From Nissolia schottii (lineage: Eukaryota; Streptophyta; Magnoliopsida; Fabales; Fabaceae): a stretch of DNA of 64,000 nt. Within the stretch, counting starts at the first letter, position 1. Each line of letters begins with the position of its first letter. The notes under the pieces were generated by a model, which saw only the letters and a program-made list of their open reading frames with translations, was not told where the DNA came from and ran no database searches. The DNA lies in the NCBI GenBank assembly GCA_003254905.1, contig QANU01076285.1:443035-507034 (forward strand). Direction: 5' to 3'. Below are positions 25,981 to 37,432 of the stretch, in pieces. Made by a program: the position numbers and the translations under genes.

Positions 25981-27150
25981 GTTTGGTGGCTTAATCTCCA
26001 AACGAGCTAAAATCAAAGCGAATTTTACATAATTAAGGATAAGATCTTATATAGATTTAATAGAGAATTAATTACTTCTAATTTTCTTTCTATAAGTAGT
26101 CTCACTATATCGATAGGTAAGCATCTAACTCTAATCCTAATATTTTAGAGTATGAACTAAGTAGAGTGTTGAAGTCTCTATAAATACATCTCCCACACTA
26201 TATCAAGGAGGCGCCAAAGGAGAGGGATTGCGTTGTTGGATTCCCAACCCCCTCAATCATTTTCAACCGGACAAGGTAATTTTCAAACCCATTTTGCTTA
26301 TGAACCTAATTTAATCGGGTTAGATATTGGGTTTTAAAATTGAACATGCACATTTGACCCGATGACCCAATTACCCAATTTTTATATAATAATATAAAAA
26401 TTATTTTTTCCTTACTCTCTCCCTCGTCACAGTCATGTTCTATCACAATCATGTTCTAGGGGAAAAAACAAATTTAAAAGAAAATGTGATAATTGTGATA
26501 TGATATCTGTTATAGTGAGTAATTTTTGTTTTGAAATAGAGAAAGAATATTTTTTTTTGCATTGACATTAGAATATTTTTTTTTGCATTGACATTAGTCA
26601 AAGTTAATTTTTCTCTTTAACATAAACACAAGCCGACTACCCAACCCAATCCAATTAACATTAGATCGGGTCAAGTTTGAATTTTTTTTTTAAAAGATCT
26701 AACCCAACCCGAATTCATGTACTCGGGTTGAGTTTTATTTTACCCTAAACCCGATCCAACCCGACCCTTGTGCACCCCTACATTATGGAGTTGCATTACA
26801 GCATTAGTGCCAACCATTGGTCAGAATTATAGCCAATTAATTAAGTAGTATTTGGTAAGCGTCTCTGAACAGAAAATACGGAGACAATGAAAACAAAAAC
26901 ATGTTTGGAGAACGAGACACGAAAACATAAAACTTAAAATTGTCTTTGTCTTAAGATGATTTTTTAACTAATTTTTAATATTTAAAAAAAATACAAAAGA
27001 TATGTCTAGGACGCAAGGGACATGTCTCTACCTACCTCCAAAATGAAGAAACGCAAGAGATGCGTCTTTACTATCCCTGCATCTCCATATTTTCTGTCTT
27101 GGGAAGCTTACCAAACGCCGCCTTAGGCATCTTTCAATTGCTTAAGTTAT
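25978..27150. repeat. 1.1-kb direct repeat, copy 2
   Basis: Second copy of 22496-23559, same orientation. It has an internal perfect 26-bp tandem duplication (26545-26570 and 26571-26596), and an extra segment near 26700-26780 rich in CCCGA/TCGGG motifs that is deleted in copy 1. It contains the MITE at 26844-27122. Confidence 0.93.
26844..27122. mobile_element. Tourist-like (PIF/Harbinger) MITE, copy 2
   Basis: Co-duplicated with the 1.1-kb repeat. It is flanked by TTA (26841-26843 and 27123-27125) and its ends are AGTAGTATTTGGTAAGC and, in reverse complement, GGCGGCGTTTGGTAAGC. The left end is better preserved here than in copy 1. Confidence 0.78.
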
Positions 27151-27154
27151 TTAT

Positions 27155-27420
27155 ATCTATTTTTGAGAGATATGAATTGCCGTGAGTATCCATACATATT
27201 CGCTATTTATCAAAATTTAAAAAATTAAAGAATTATTATAATATATTATAATACTACTATTATTAACAAATTATAATTTAAATTAACAAAATATAAAATA
27301 AAAATTCAATGACATTATAAATAAAAATAATTAAGATTTTTAATGTTTATATTTATATAAGTACAAATATCTAAATAATTTTACATATTAATAAATAATC
27401 AACAAATATCCATAAATTAG
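27155..27420. repeat. 267-bp flanking repeat, right copy
   Basis: Right-hand copy of 25714-25980. Confidence 0.9.
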
Positions 27421-28520
27421 ATACATGAGCATACCCATATTAATTTGTGAGTATTTTTATCATTCTTCCCATTAAAAACGAAGATGGACATTTGAATTTG
27501 TCGTTTAAAAAGGTACGTGATTCCTCTAAATAGGGAACCGGGTCCTTGTGGCTAGCTTAGCGAGGGTGAGAATCCTCATGTGTAGACGATTATGTCCTTG
27601 CAAATGCGACAACTATGTTCGTCTTATCTTACAAGTAAACATTCGAAACAGAAAGATTAACGCAGGGGTACTTTAGTCTTTCACTCGCACAGATATTAAT
27701 ATACTTTTCTAAAAGGCGAAAAGAAAAAAAAAAGAATAGCAGAGTGGGGCCTAGTCCTAGAAAACGACCTTTGTTTTTGTTTCCCTTTGTATTGGGATTC
27801 AATGAAGTAAAAATTGAGTGACCACAACACTAAAGATATGATGACTGCAGAAGTGTTAATTTTAATAAGAAACAAAATTTGTTCCCCGAAATAAAGTTAA
27901 AAGACAAAAGTTAAAAAAAAAAAAGGAGACTGGCTAGGATGGAAAAAAGAACAAAACAGAATAATATTAAAATATAAATTATTCAATTTAATTTTCACAC
28001 CATAAAAAAATATTTAATCAAATCTTATCACCTAATAAATCTTTGTGCCTCACATTCCATTACTTCAAAAGTGATTAATATAAAAGATACGCATAAAAAT
28101 AAACTTGTAAATTATTAGTGAAAAATATATTGTGCATATATAATTTATTTTTTACATTTATTCACTGATTATAATTGAACTAGTAGGAAAAAGAAGACAC
28201 CTTATCCTCTCTGTATTTCTCTCTTTGCAACAAAGCAGGAGTGAAGACAATCATTGGATATATCAATGCTGTATGACAAGGGAATTTCCCAAACTCAGCA
28301 AATTAGAAAGATTGTGGAGAGATCCGTAGATCATTGTCCATTGAGATCCAACAAAGTGTTTTTGTAATTTTCAACTCAATGAGTGACTCAAGAAACTTGG
28401 GTCTCTGCGTCTCTCTCTCTCTTCAACTTCCACAGTTCACTACCATTGACAAGTGCAAAAACTAGAACAACGCTCTTCTATTCTTAGCTGAGACACACTA
28501 GGAGGAAGAGGCTTTTGAAG
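27421..28520. other. Upstream region of the first TBL gene
   Basis: AT-rich DNA. The last 150 bp hold a CT-rich leader (a CTCTCTCTCTC run near 28411-28421) that is probably 5' UTR. No confident TATA box. Confidence 0.5.
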
Positions 28521-30080
28521 ATGGGAAGCACAAACCCATTCTCCACCAAGAAGCTTCTTCCATGGAGACTCTATTCTTTTATTCCCATTGCTCTGCCTCT
28601 GCTTCCCACAGTTTTCATTTGCTTCTACTTTTACCCTCTACCCTTTTCTCCGCCCCCACAAATTCAGCTTCCACATTCAGCCCCCATCACCATCACCAAC
28701 CACTCTTCTCCTCTTCCTACATCACCGACATCATCATCAACAACTTCTTTTCCTTCTTCTAAGTCTGCAGGTATGTGCATGCATGGTTTCATCTTGTTGC
28801 ATTTGGCCTTAAAATTCTGTAATTAGCAACTTGGAATGTCGGATTATGCTTCTTTACTACTCTCTAATCCTAGGCTAAGCCTCAGCGCGACAAGGCGGTG
28901 TAGACCCCACCAAGTGGGAGCCTCGTGGCACAAGGCCAGACTCTAATTGCAATTTATTACTCTGAAATTTCTGGCAGGAAAGGACAATGATTCTTATCAT
29001 GAGCAGAAGAGGTGTGACTACTCCAATGGGGAATGGGTCCGAGACACTATTGGCCCTATGTACAACGCCACCACCTGCGGCTCCGTGAAAGAGACCGAGA
29101 AGTGCATCCCCAATGGAAGGCCCGACTCAGAATACCTCTACTGGAGATGGAGACCAATCCACTGCAACCTTCCAAGGTTCGACCCTCAAACATTCCTCCA
29201 ATTGGTGAAGAACAAGCACATTGCCTTTGTTGGCGACTCACTTGCCAGGAACCAACTAGAGTCCCTCCTCTGCATGTTATCCACCGCCTCAACCCCCAAC
29301 CTTGTTTACCGGAACGGCGACGACAACAAATTCCGCCGGTGGCACCTTGATTCGCATAATGCAACCTTGTCCTTGTATTGGTCCCCATTTCTTGTGGAAG
29401 GTGTTGAGAGATCAAATGCTGGTCCTTACTATAACACAATGTACTTGGATCGTGTTAATGAAAGATGGGCTAGGGATGTTGATCAGTGGGACTTGATTGT
29501 GATTTCCTTCGGCCATTGGTTCTTGATTCCTTCCATTTACTACGAGGGTGGTTCTGTTTTGGGTAGCTTGAACTGCCCGGAATTCAATCACACCGAGATT
29601 GATTTTTATGATCCGTTGAGGAAGGCGTTGAGGACTAGTCTCGATAGCATAATTGAGAGGAGAAAAGGGGGTGATGATGGGGTTGATGTGATTGTGAAGA
29701 CATTTTCCCCTGCTCATTTTGAAGGGGATTGGAACAAGGCTGGGACATGTTCTAAGACCAGGCCTTACAGGGAAGAGGAGAAGAAACTCCAAGGGATGGA
29801 TGCCGAGATCAGGAAGATTGAGATTGAACAAGTGGAAATTGCTAGGGAGAAATCGTCCAACCAAGTTCTGATTAGATTTGAGGCATTGGATGTGACCAAA
29901 TTGGCATTGTTGAGACCAGATGGTCACCCTGGTGCTTATATGAATCCCTTTCCGTTTGCTAAGGGGGTTCCAGAGCATGTGCAGAATGATTGTGTCCATT
30001 GGTGCTTGCCGGGGCCTATAGACACTTGGAATGAGATCTTTCTTGACATGATCAACAAGTCCAAGGAACTAACGAGGTAA
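28521..30080 (+). CDS. TBL / AXY4-like polysaccharide O-acetyltransferase 1
   Basis: Golgi type II membrane protein of the trichome birefringence-like family, whose members transfer acetyl groups to xyloglucan, xylan or other wall polymers. Two exons, 28521-28770 and 28978-30080, are joined by a phase-1 intron (CTGCAG|GTATG to GGCAG|GAAAG), giving 450 residues. One membrane anchor lies at about 18-45 (LYSFIPIALPLLPTVFICF), followed by a Pro/Ser/Thr stem. The PMR5N part starts at C96 (CDYSNGEWV). The catalytic GDS is at 169-171 (FVGDSLARNQ) and the DxxH at D421/H424 (DCVHWCLPGP). The sequence groups with the TBL19-TBL26/AXY4-like branch rather than being assignable to one member. It ends in KSKELTR instead of the KWVV of two sister genes. 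The intron contains an unusual GC-rich insert (28870-28945). Confidence 0.93.
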
Positions 30081-32536
30081 TTTAAACCCTCGCAGACTTG
30101 TTAATTTGTTACAAGCATTTGATAAAAGGCAAATTTAATTGGGCAATTGTTGGTTTGTGTCTATTCTGCTTACAGCACGGTCATATTAACAAACGATGAG
30201 ATTGCACAGTTTTTACTTCTTTTACCCTCTTATATATACGCATAGTTCTCCTATCTTGTATCAATTTTTAAAATTTTATGAATAGTAGAGCAGCGAATCG
30301 AATATCATAAGATATTTTGATATAAATTTATCCTCTAATAATAATCTTAAGCATATAAATCTTAAGATACATATCACATATAATGATAGTAACAATTATG
30401 TATATATGTTGTTTTGTATTTTTTCAAGTCCTTTTTATCTTTCACTTGACAAATTTAATATATTTCTAAATCAATATATTTAGACAATTAATTGAATAGA
30501 CGGAGAGACTACTAATTTTCAGGTTTCATCAGAACAGAACAAAAAATGTTCCGGAGTAATAACAGCGAAAACCAGCATATTGAAAGTTTGATGGAGAGAC
30601 ATTTTGAAAAGTTAGAGTTAAGAATAAGTGTGGCATCATGTAACCATTCATAACCCAATATATTAGCTATGCGAATCATCACTCTCTCACTTCAACTATA
30701 CTTTAAATACTTTAAATGTAAATATGTAATGAATAATTATAAATGATAAAAAAAAATGCTAATTTTATACTTTAAGAATGTTTTAAGAATCTCTGGTTCA
30801 ATGATAAGAAATGCATTCGGAAAAGAGTTGTTTTTTTTTTTTTTTTCTTTCATGTGAAGACGAGTTGGAGGATAAGCAACATCACAACACAGCAAACTGA
30901 ATTCATGGTACAGCAGCAAGGAGATTAAAATAAGGGTTACAACTTACAACTAAGAATATTAATTTGGGCTAGGGAGAGGTTGCTTGAATCATGTTATAAC
31001 ATCATGTGTTTGATTAATTATCATCCACTATTTAAAACAATTGCAGTTCAACATTATTCTTATTATGGAACATCAAGAACAGAGATATATGAATTTTGTT
31101 GCGTCTGCAGATAGGCAGACTAGGTGTGAGTATTTTCTTCTATTTTAACAAGCCCGTACTTTAACACCATGCTTCACACTAATCAAATATTATGGTGTTG
31201 GTAATAACTCATGTTTGTGACAATTCTGTGATAAAATAAAATGTAGTATAAGATATGAAGTTAGGTAGAACTGCCACAAGTCACGCTTACGTAAAATTTA
31301 GCTTGGTATTGTTATCATGCTATTCATCCACACTACCTTGGCTTGATAATATCACAAGAGGGAAATAGGGTATGCCCTAAACTACTCTGGTAAAATATGA
31401 TTGATGTCAAATTCATCTAAACTTTAATGTAAAAAAATAAAATTATAAAAAATGTTCTATGACAAGCCAAAAATACTTAGGCTTTTCATAGCATTAAATT
31501 TATTTTGTACTAATTATTTGTTTCCTTGCCTATCTATTCAATATTTTTTAAATTAAAATTGGACAATTATTTATTTATCTCTGCTCAACAACAAATTAAG
31601 CTTTTGGGGGAAAAAATAGTTTTGAACATAGCACTATGACCAAATGATTGATAATTTGATCCTTATAGCTCCTCTTTTCTAAATAAAAATAGTTTTCATT
31701 AACATGTACATTGTTCATGCTCCAAGCCAAAATGGGTTTGCATGTTTGAGCATCTTATGATATAAAACCCTAGTAGAGAAAAATCTCTGCCACTGCTCGG
31801 GCCAACCCAAAGTGCCTCCAAATGTGGTGGTGACTCTAGTCGAGACTTTGCGACAACATCTCATGGGTGGCAACAGTGGATCTTCAACTAGACAACCTGT
31901 TGGTGACGACGCCAACTCTGTTAGGACGATATTCGTCGCCTAATAAAAAAGGTAACCCTAGTATTTTGAAAAAACTACATTCTAAATTTGAAAATTAAGA
32001 TGGCGTGAGGATATGGTCTTGGAGGGTGAAGATTTTTCTCAGGTTCGCATTCTAGTACAACTGTGGAATATGCTTGAAAAATTCAAAATCACATAACAAG
32101 ATGCCAAATTGGGGCTACTTTTGGTAAGGTCATATGTACTGATGATGATTGGGTAAAAGGATTAGCAACTAACAAGTAATCTTCTCTAAGTTAGGACGTT
32201 AAGTCTAGATTTTGTTAGGTTAATTTTGCTTTAATTTATGTCTCTTCTTTAGCATTATCATATCATTTGTTGTTGTGTCAACTATCTAAAAAATCACTCT
32301 ACGTTAAGTCTACGTTTGGTCCTTGGGCCTCTTTGTATTTGTTACTCATTGGATTAAGGAATGCAATATTTTACCTTTAGCCAATGAAAAAAAAACAATT
32401 TAAGCTTTTGGCAAGATGGCTCTTGACATCTGGAACTAACCTAACTCAACTCCAAAAGCATTTCAAAGAATGATAATTGCAAAAAACTATCTTGATTGTA
32501 TCCCTAACTAAAGTGGGACTCAACACACCCACACGC
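30081..32536. other. Intergenic region, no gene recognised
   Basis: AT-rich DNA. The segment 31715-31930 has a gene-like minus-strand frame of 66 residues without recognisable similarity and may be a transposon or gene relic. Nothing else could be supported. Confidence 0.45.
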
Positions 32537-33508
32537 AGAGCGGTCAAAATGGGCCGACGTGGTCCATTCGGGTTGGACCACATCGGGTCGGATCATTTCG
32601 GGTTAGATCATTTCGAGTTATGTTATTTTCAGGCTAGTAAAATGCTAGCCCCATTTTTATCCGGACCATTTTTAGGCTGGCCCATGGGTCAATGTTTTGT
32701 AAACTTAATTTTTTTAAAACACACACACATGCATGCACTAATCTAAAGTTGGTAAAGTTTGGTAATAATGTGTTATTAAATTTTATTGACTGAATATAAA
32801 ATAAATAATCGATATAACGTTGAGATTATTTTCACTTAATTTAGAGTTGATTTGAATTAATTCTCAAATCTTAAATGTTTGAATATGACTATATAACAAA
32901 GAAAATTATGAAAATATATTTTACATTCAATTTAAACAATAAGATACAACATACTTGAACTATTTACAAAAGTTTTGTAACTAACTTTTGGCTACGTAAG
33001 TTACGTAACAAGAAGAGTATAACATATTGTTTTTCGCAGTTAATAAAAAACATGAACCATAGGCATTAAGAACCAAACACTTGAAAGTTGAAATTAGATG
33101 GAATAAATCTACAAGAGTAAAAATTATACGAATGTAGTTGTTATAATCTAAAGTATCAAGTAAATTGTTTCATAAACACAGTAACCATGAGTCTCCGCTA
33201 TGTTTCTTAATATTTTCAACTCTCTTATTTCCTTACTAATATTATGTATATCATAGGGCTCTTTAATATTTAAACTCATTGAACAAATGCATATGTAATG
33301 GCAAAAAATACAAAATAAGTGCACATAATATTATTATTTTTATATATATTAAAATGGTTGTTCAGGTAATTGAGCTAGCCCGACCCGAAGCGGGTTTAGT
33401 TAAGTTGGGCCAAGTCATTTTTCTTCTTCATATTTCTTCAGCTTAACTTGCCCATATTTTTGGACCATTCGAGCTGCCCAATCGAGTTCAGCCCATTTCG
33501 TCAGTTCT
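32537..33508. mobile_element. Old non-autonomous hAT-like element
   Basis: About 970 bp. The left end AGAGCGGTCAAAATGGGCCG is mirrored by the right end (reverse complement AGAACTGACGAAATGGGCTG). The flanks CCACACGC (32529-32536) and CTACATGC (33511-33518) agree at 6 of 8 positions and could be a decayed 8-bp duplication. The subterminal parts have repeated TTCGGGTTGGA-like motifs, as is common in plant hAT elements. No transposase was seen. Confidence 0.6.
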
Positions 33509-36500
33509 ACCTACATGCCTAGAACTGGACATCTAGAACATAAAGGTTTTTGATGATTGAACATTTGCAGGTGGCCCAACATAAAGTAGATCAACTTTAA
33601 TATCATCTTAGAATTGATTGAGCCTAACTCAACCCCAAAAGTCTGCTCAAAGAGAGATTGTCCAAGTTGTTATATGTTAGAGTAAAAGTCATCGAAAGAG
33701 TTGTGAGACATCAATTTAACCCTCACAAGGATTTTAACATTAATTTAGTTTTCGCAAGATTATTTTTCTTATCACATTAGTTGAAACCTTAGCCTCCGTG
33801 AACAAATTACTAACTTGTGTTTGATGTGTCTCATTATATGTTACAGATGATAACATTTAGACCAACGTGAAATAAAAACAAAATTTTCAAGGGTAAATAT
33901 GTCTCAATTAATTCGATGATCAATTTAGGATTTTATTCCAAATACTACATCAACTATATCCCTAGCCAGTGTGGAGATATGTCAAACTATAATTAAAAGC
34001 GACGACAAGGGAATTGAGACAATAAATATAATTTCTGATGTTGACAACTAGTTTTAAACACGTCTTTGAAGTTTTGAAATTATTCTCGAGTCGTTTAAAG
34101 AAATAATTAACTTAATCCTTTGTAAGTAAATTATTTTTTGTTGAGAAAATTTATCAGCTATACAAATCAAAGTAAAAGAATACGAGAATTTACATGATTT
34201 GGTATCTACTATTTATATCCACGAATAAGAATATACCAAATCCATTAAATTTTGGACCAAAATTACAATCACATGTCAACTTTTGCACGACTGAAGTTGC
34301 AACTATTTAACCTCCGTTATGCGCAGAACACACCATTTAACCTCCACATCAAAAAGACTTTTGACACAAGGAACATCACATTTTTCCTTCATTTTTATGC
34401 CTTAACCAATTTCACTTACAAGTATTTATACACACGCAATAATTTACTAGACAATCAATTAATTACAATCACAATATTTAATAATTAATAATTTTCAATT
34501 TTATCCAATAAATCACTCATATTTTAATTTTCTCTTATATCAATCTAAATAATTACAAATATTTTGATGGTAAATACAATTAAAATACAAATTTTTCCAA
34601 AAACGGGAAACTATTAATTACCATCTTTCTTTAGAAACTTGGATAAAATCCAACACTTATGAAGGAGTAACTTGATTAAATTTTGACAACTTTAAGTAAA
34701 CGGATGGTTGATTATGAGTTGTTTGGATTGGTTTATTGTCTACCAAAAAAAAATATTTATCTTAATTATATTTTTAAGTATAACTTTTTTTAAGAGGTTT
34801 AATTTACCATCACATTATAGCTTTACTAAAAATTACTCCTTCTTTCACTTTTTTTTAAAGTAGAATATTCCTAACTTAAAATAAAATAATATTTTATATT
34901 ATTTTAACAAAAAAAAACTTTTTAAAATTATATGTTAATATTTCCATTCTTCGGTTCCGCGTCTGAAATGAAACAGGTATTTTTTTTTTCCCAGCAGAGG
35001 AAGCCAGGTTTCTATTATTGATGAAAAGCAGAGTCAGATTGCAGCAAGAAAATTGGAAGTTGGTTGGGCAACGGATGTGGAACCCCCGGCCTTGGCTTTT
35101 GATATTTCCTTCATCTCAACCATGTAAACCGATAATGACAAAAACGTAAAAAATAACTTAAAAAAACTATGTTTTTGGCATGTAAACCATAACCTAGTAA
35201 AAAACAAGTGAACATTACGTGGCCTCAGAAAAAACGAAGCTATGATACTTTTTTTAATAAAAAAAATCAATTAAATTATGTACTAAAATAAATAAAATTA
35301 ATCTATTTTGTCATTTAACTATTATTATAAATTCTATATTTAGATTCACATTTTTTTATCTTAGAAATAACTATTTTAATATGTAAATTATTTATTTAGA
35401 TCGGAAGATAGTTATTTATGAAAGTAATAATATTTAGAATCCAATTAAAAACGAAAAAAAATTAAGTTCAAATATAGTGCTAAGATAAAAAAAATTAATT
35501 TTAATTGGTTAAATAAAAATAAGAGATACTTCATCTCCATTTTTTTAGAGGCAATGCAATCTTAAGAAAAATGTCATGTAAACCGATAATGACAAAAAAA
35601 AACATGTAAACCGGTATGACAAAACAAAATCATGTAAACAAAATATTGTTGGTTGAGTTAGCCCAAAAAAGATATTGGCAAATCTGCACTTAGAAATGAA
35701 AAGTCTTCAATTTGACAAAAACAAAAAAGAACCGTTTTAAAAAAGAAATTGGGTTTAGTGCTAAGCAATGCAGCCCGTTTGGATTAGTTTTTTTTTTTAA
35801 AAAAATAAAAGTATTAAAATACAATTTAAAAAATATTTTTTTAAATTACATTTTTTTCGAGTAATGAACATGATGCGCACCAAAGAATCCATCTATTAAT
35901 TAACTTTTTTTTCTCCTTAAAATACCACTATTAAATGAAAGTAGTGGAAGAAATAAAAAGGGTACATAATAGATGAAAGAGAATAAATTAGAGAGGAGAA
36001 ATTAATAGAGATGAATGTAGAGCATATCGGTCGTGAATGACTTACCACATCTAGTGTTTAAAGGAGGTATTTATAAGGAGGGTGTTATATATAAGGGAAA
36101 TGGTGACTGATGGCTGGATCACGGTGTTATATATAACCTCTTAGTTTTGAGCTCTAAAAGAGTGAAGAGAGTGTATTAAGCTAATTACCAAAGGTCAGAC
36201 AATAGGTTAGTGGGTTGATGGACCTTATTACATTAGAAAAGAGATTTATTTTTTTAGGCATGCAGTGATATGAGGGTAATTACTTCTACTCATGTGAAAA
36301 GACATGGATGATTAGATAACAAATAAAACACACTCAATTTTTAACAAACACAAATGCACCAAGAAGAATAGTTAATAAAACAATTTGTATCGATCTCATG
36401 TTTTCTTTTTAAATTTTGTATATGATCTCTTTCAACTGATCTTGATTCATAACAAGTCCACTTGCGTCTTAAAAATTAAACATGTTAAACGACCATTCCC

Positions 36501-36637
36501 GTGATAGATAGCTAGTTGCAATTTGTTTATGATTACACCAAATAAAAAGCCTCTATTTCATTACACAAAGCACCCGCGACGATCACGAGCCTAATATTCA
36601 ATCGTAAAATTAACTCAGAATAGAAAAGAACACACTG
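33509..36637. other. Intergenic region, no gene recognised
   Basis: Very AT-rich. The phrase CATGTAAACCGATAATGACAAAAA recurs near 35119 and 35575, with a partial third copy near 35603. A short exon-like stretch lies at 34993-35127 (see findings). No complete gene. Confidence 0.45.
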
Positions 36638-36638
36638 C

Positions 36639-36645
36639 TATAAAT
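36639..36645 (+). promoter_or_regulatory. Candidate TATA box of the dirigent gene
   Basis: TATAAAT about 80 bp before the dirigent ATG, at a usual distance. A second TATA-like string at about 36701 is too close to the ATG to be the main one. Confidence 0.5.
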
Positions 36646-36724
36646 CAGCCATTAACCTTAACCTAGCTACGTACCACATGAGCATCAAAAACATTAACCT
36701 TGTATAAAACCGACATAACACACA

Positions 36725-37285
36725 ATGAGCCGCCGCAATATTCTTGCCACCTTGTTTCTCTTGCTTGGTAGCTACTTCACCAGCAGCATCCACGGAGGTT
36801 TCTTGCAAGAATCCCACATCATCTTACCCAGCGAGCGCACGGAGAGGTTCACGCGCCTCCACTACTATTTCCACGACATCCTCGACGGCGAGCACCCGAC
36901 TTCTATTAAAATGATTGACCCGCCGAAGGGCTCCCCCGGCGGCTTCGGAGCCACTTTCATGGTGGACAACCCTCTGACGGAGGAGCAGGATGTGAGGTCG
37001 AAGGTTGTTGGGAGAGCGCAGGGGAGCTATGCGCTGGCTTCTCAGCACGATCTGGGGTTCAAGATGGTGATGAATTTCTTGTTCACGGAGGGGGCTTATA
37101 AGGGGAGCACGCTGTGCATGCTTGGGAGGAACGCTGTTTTGGACAGTGTCAGAGAAATGCCCATTGTTGGGGGCTCTGGGTTGTTCAGGTTTGCAAGGGG
37201 CTATGCTTTGGCTCAGACTGTTTGGTCCAACTCTTCTTCGGGAAGTGCTACTGTTGAGTACCATGTCTCCGTTTATCATACTTGA
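36725..37285 (+). CDS. Dirigent family protein
   Basis: Secreted, intronless 186-residue dirigent protein. The family guides stereoselective coupling of phenoxy radicals in lignan, lignin or terpenoid-phenolic (e.g. gossypol, pterocarpan) pathways in the apoplast. Residues 1-24 form a signal peptide (ILATLFLLLGSYFTSSIHGG). The dirigent beta-barrel domain covers about 40-184, with family segments RLHYYFHDIL, GFGATFMVDNPLT, GRAQGSYALAS, NFLFTEGAYKGSTLCMLGRN and REMPIVGGSGLFRFARGYA. The length is usual. The subclass and substrate cannot be told from this alone. The CDS is more GC-rich than its flanks. It sits between TBL genes but there is no sign that it works with them. Confidence 0.95.
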   Translation: MSRRNILATLFLLLGSYFTSSIHGGFLQESHIILPSERTERFTRLHYYFHDILDGEHPTSIKMIDPPKGSPGGFGATFMVDNPLTEEQDVRSKVVGRAQGSYALASQHDLGFKMVMNFLFTEGAYKGSTLCMLGRNAVLDSVREMPIVGGSGLFRFARGYALAQTVWSNSSSGSATVEYHVSVYHT

Positions 37286-37432
37286 AAAATAATGCTACCA
37301 TTATTTCAAGGACCTAACCTAAGAATGGACGCTTCATTTTGGAGGGAGCTTTTGAAGTTTTTCACTTTATTTATTTAGTACTTCCTACTTAACTCTCGTT
37401 TTAGCTAATTTACTTCTCTTTAGTTCAAGTTG

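Noticed and set aside
25714..27420. B-A'-B' as a simple LTR retrotransposon
   Set aside because: The 267-bp repeats lack TG...CA ends, there is no primer-binding site or polypurine tract, and the interior exists alone at 22496-23559.
29412..29999. 195-residue minus-strand frame
   Set aside because: Antisense of the catalytic exon of the first TBL gene; similar shadows occur in the other TBL genes.
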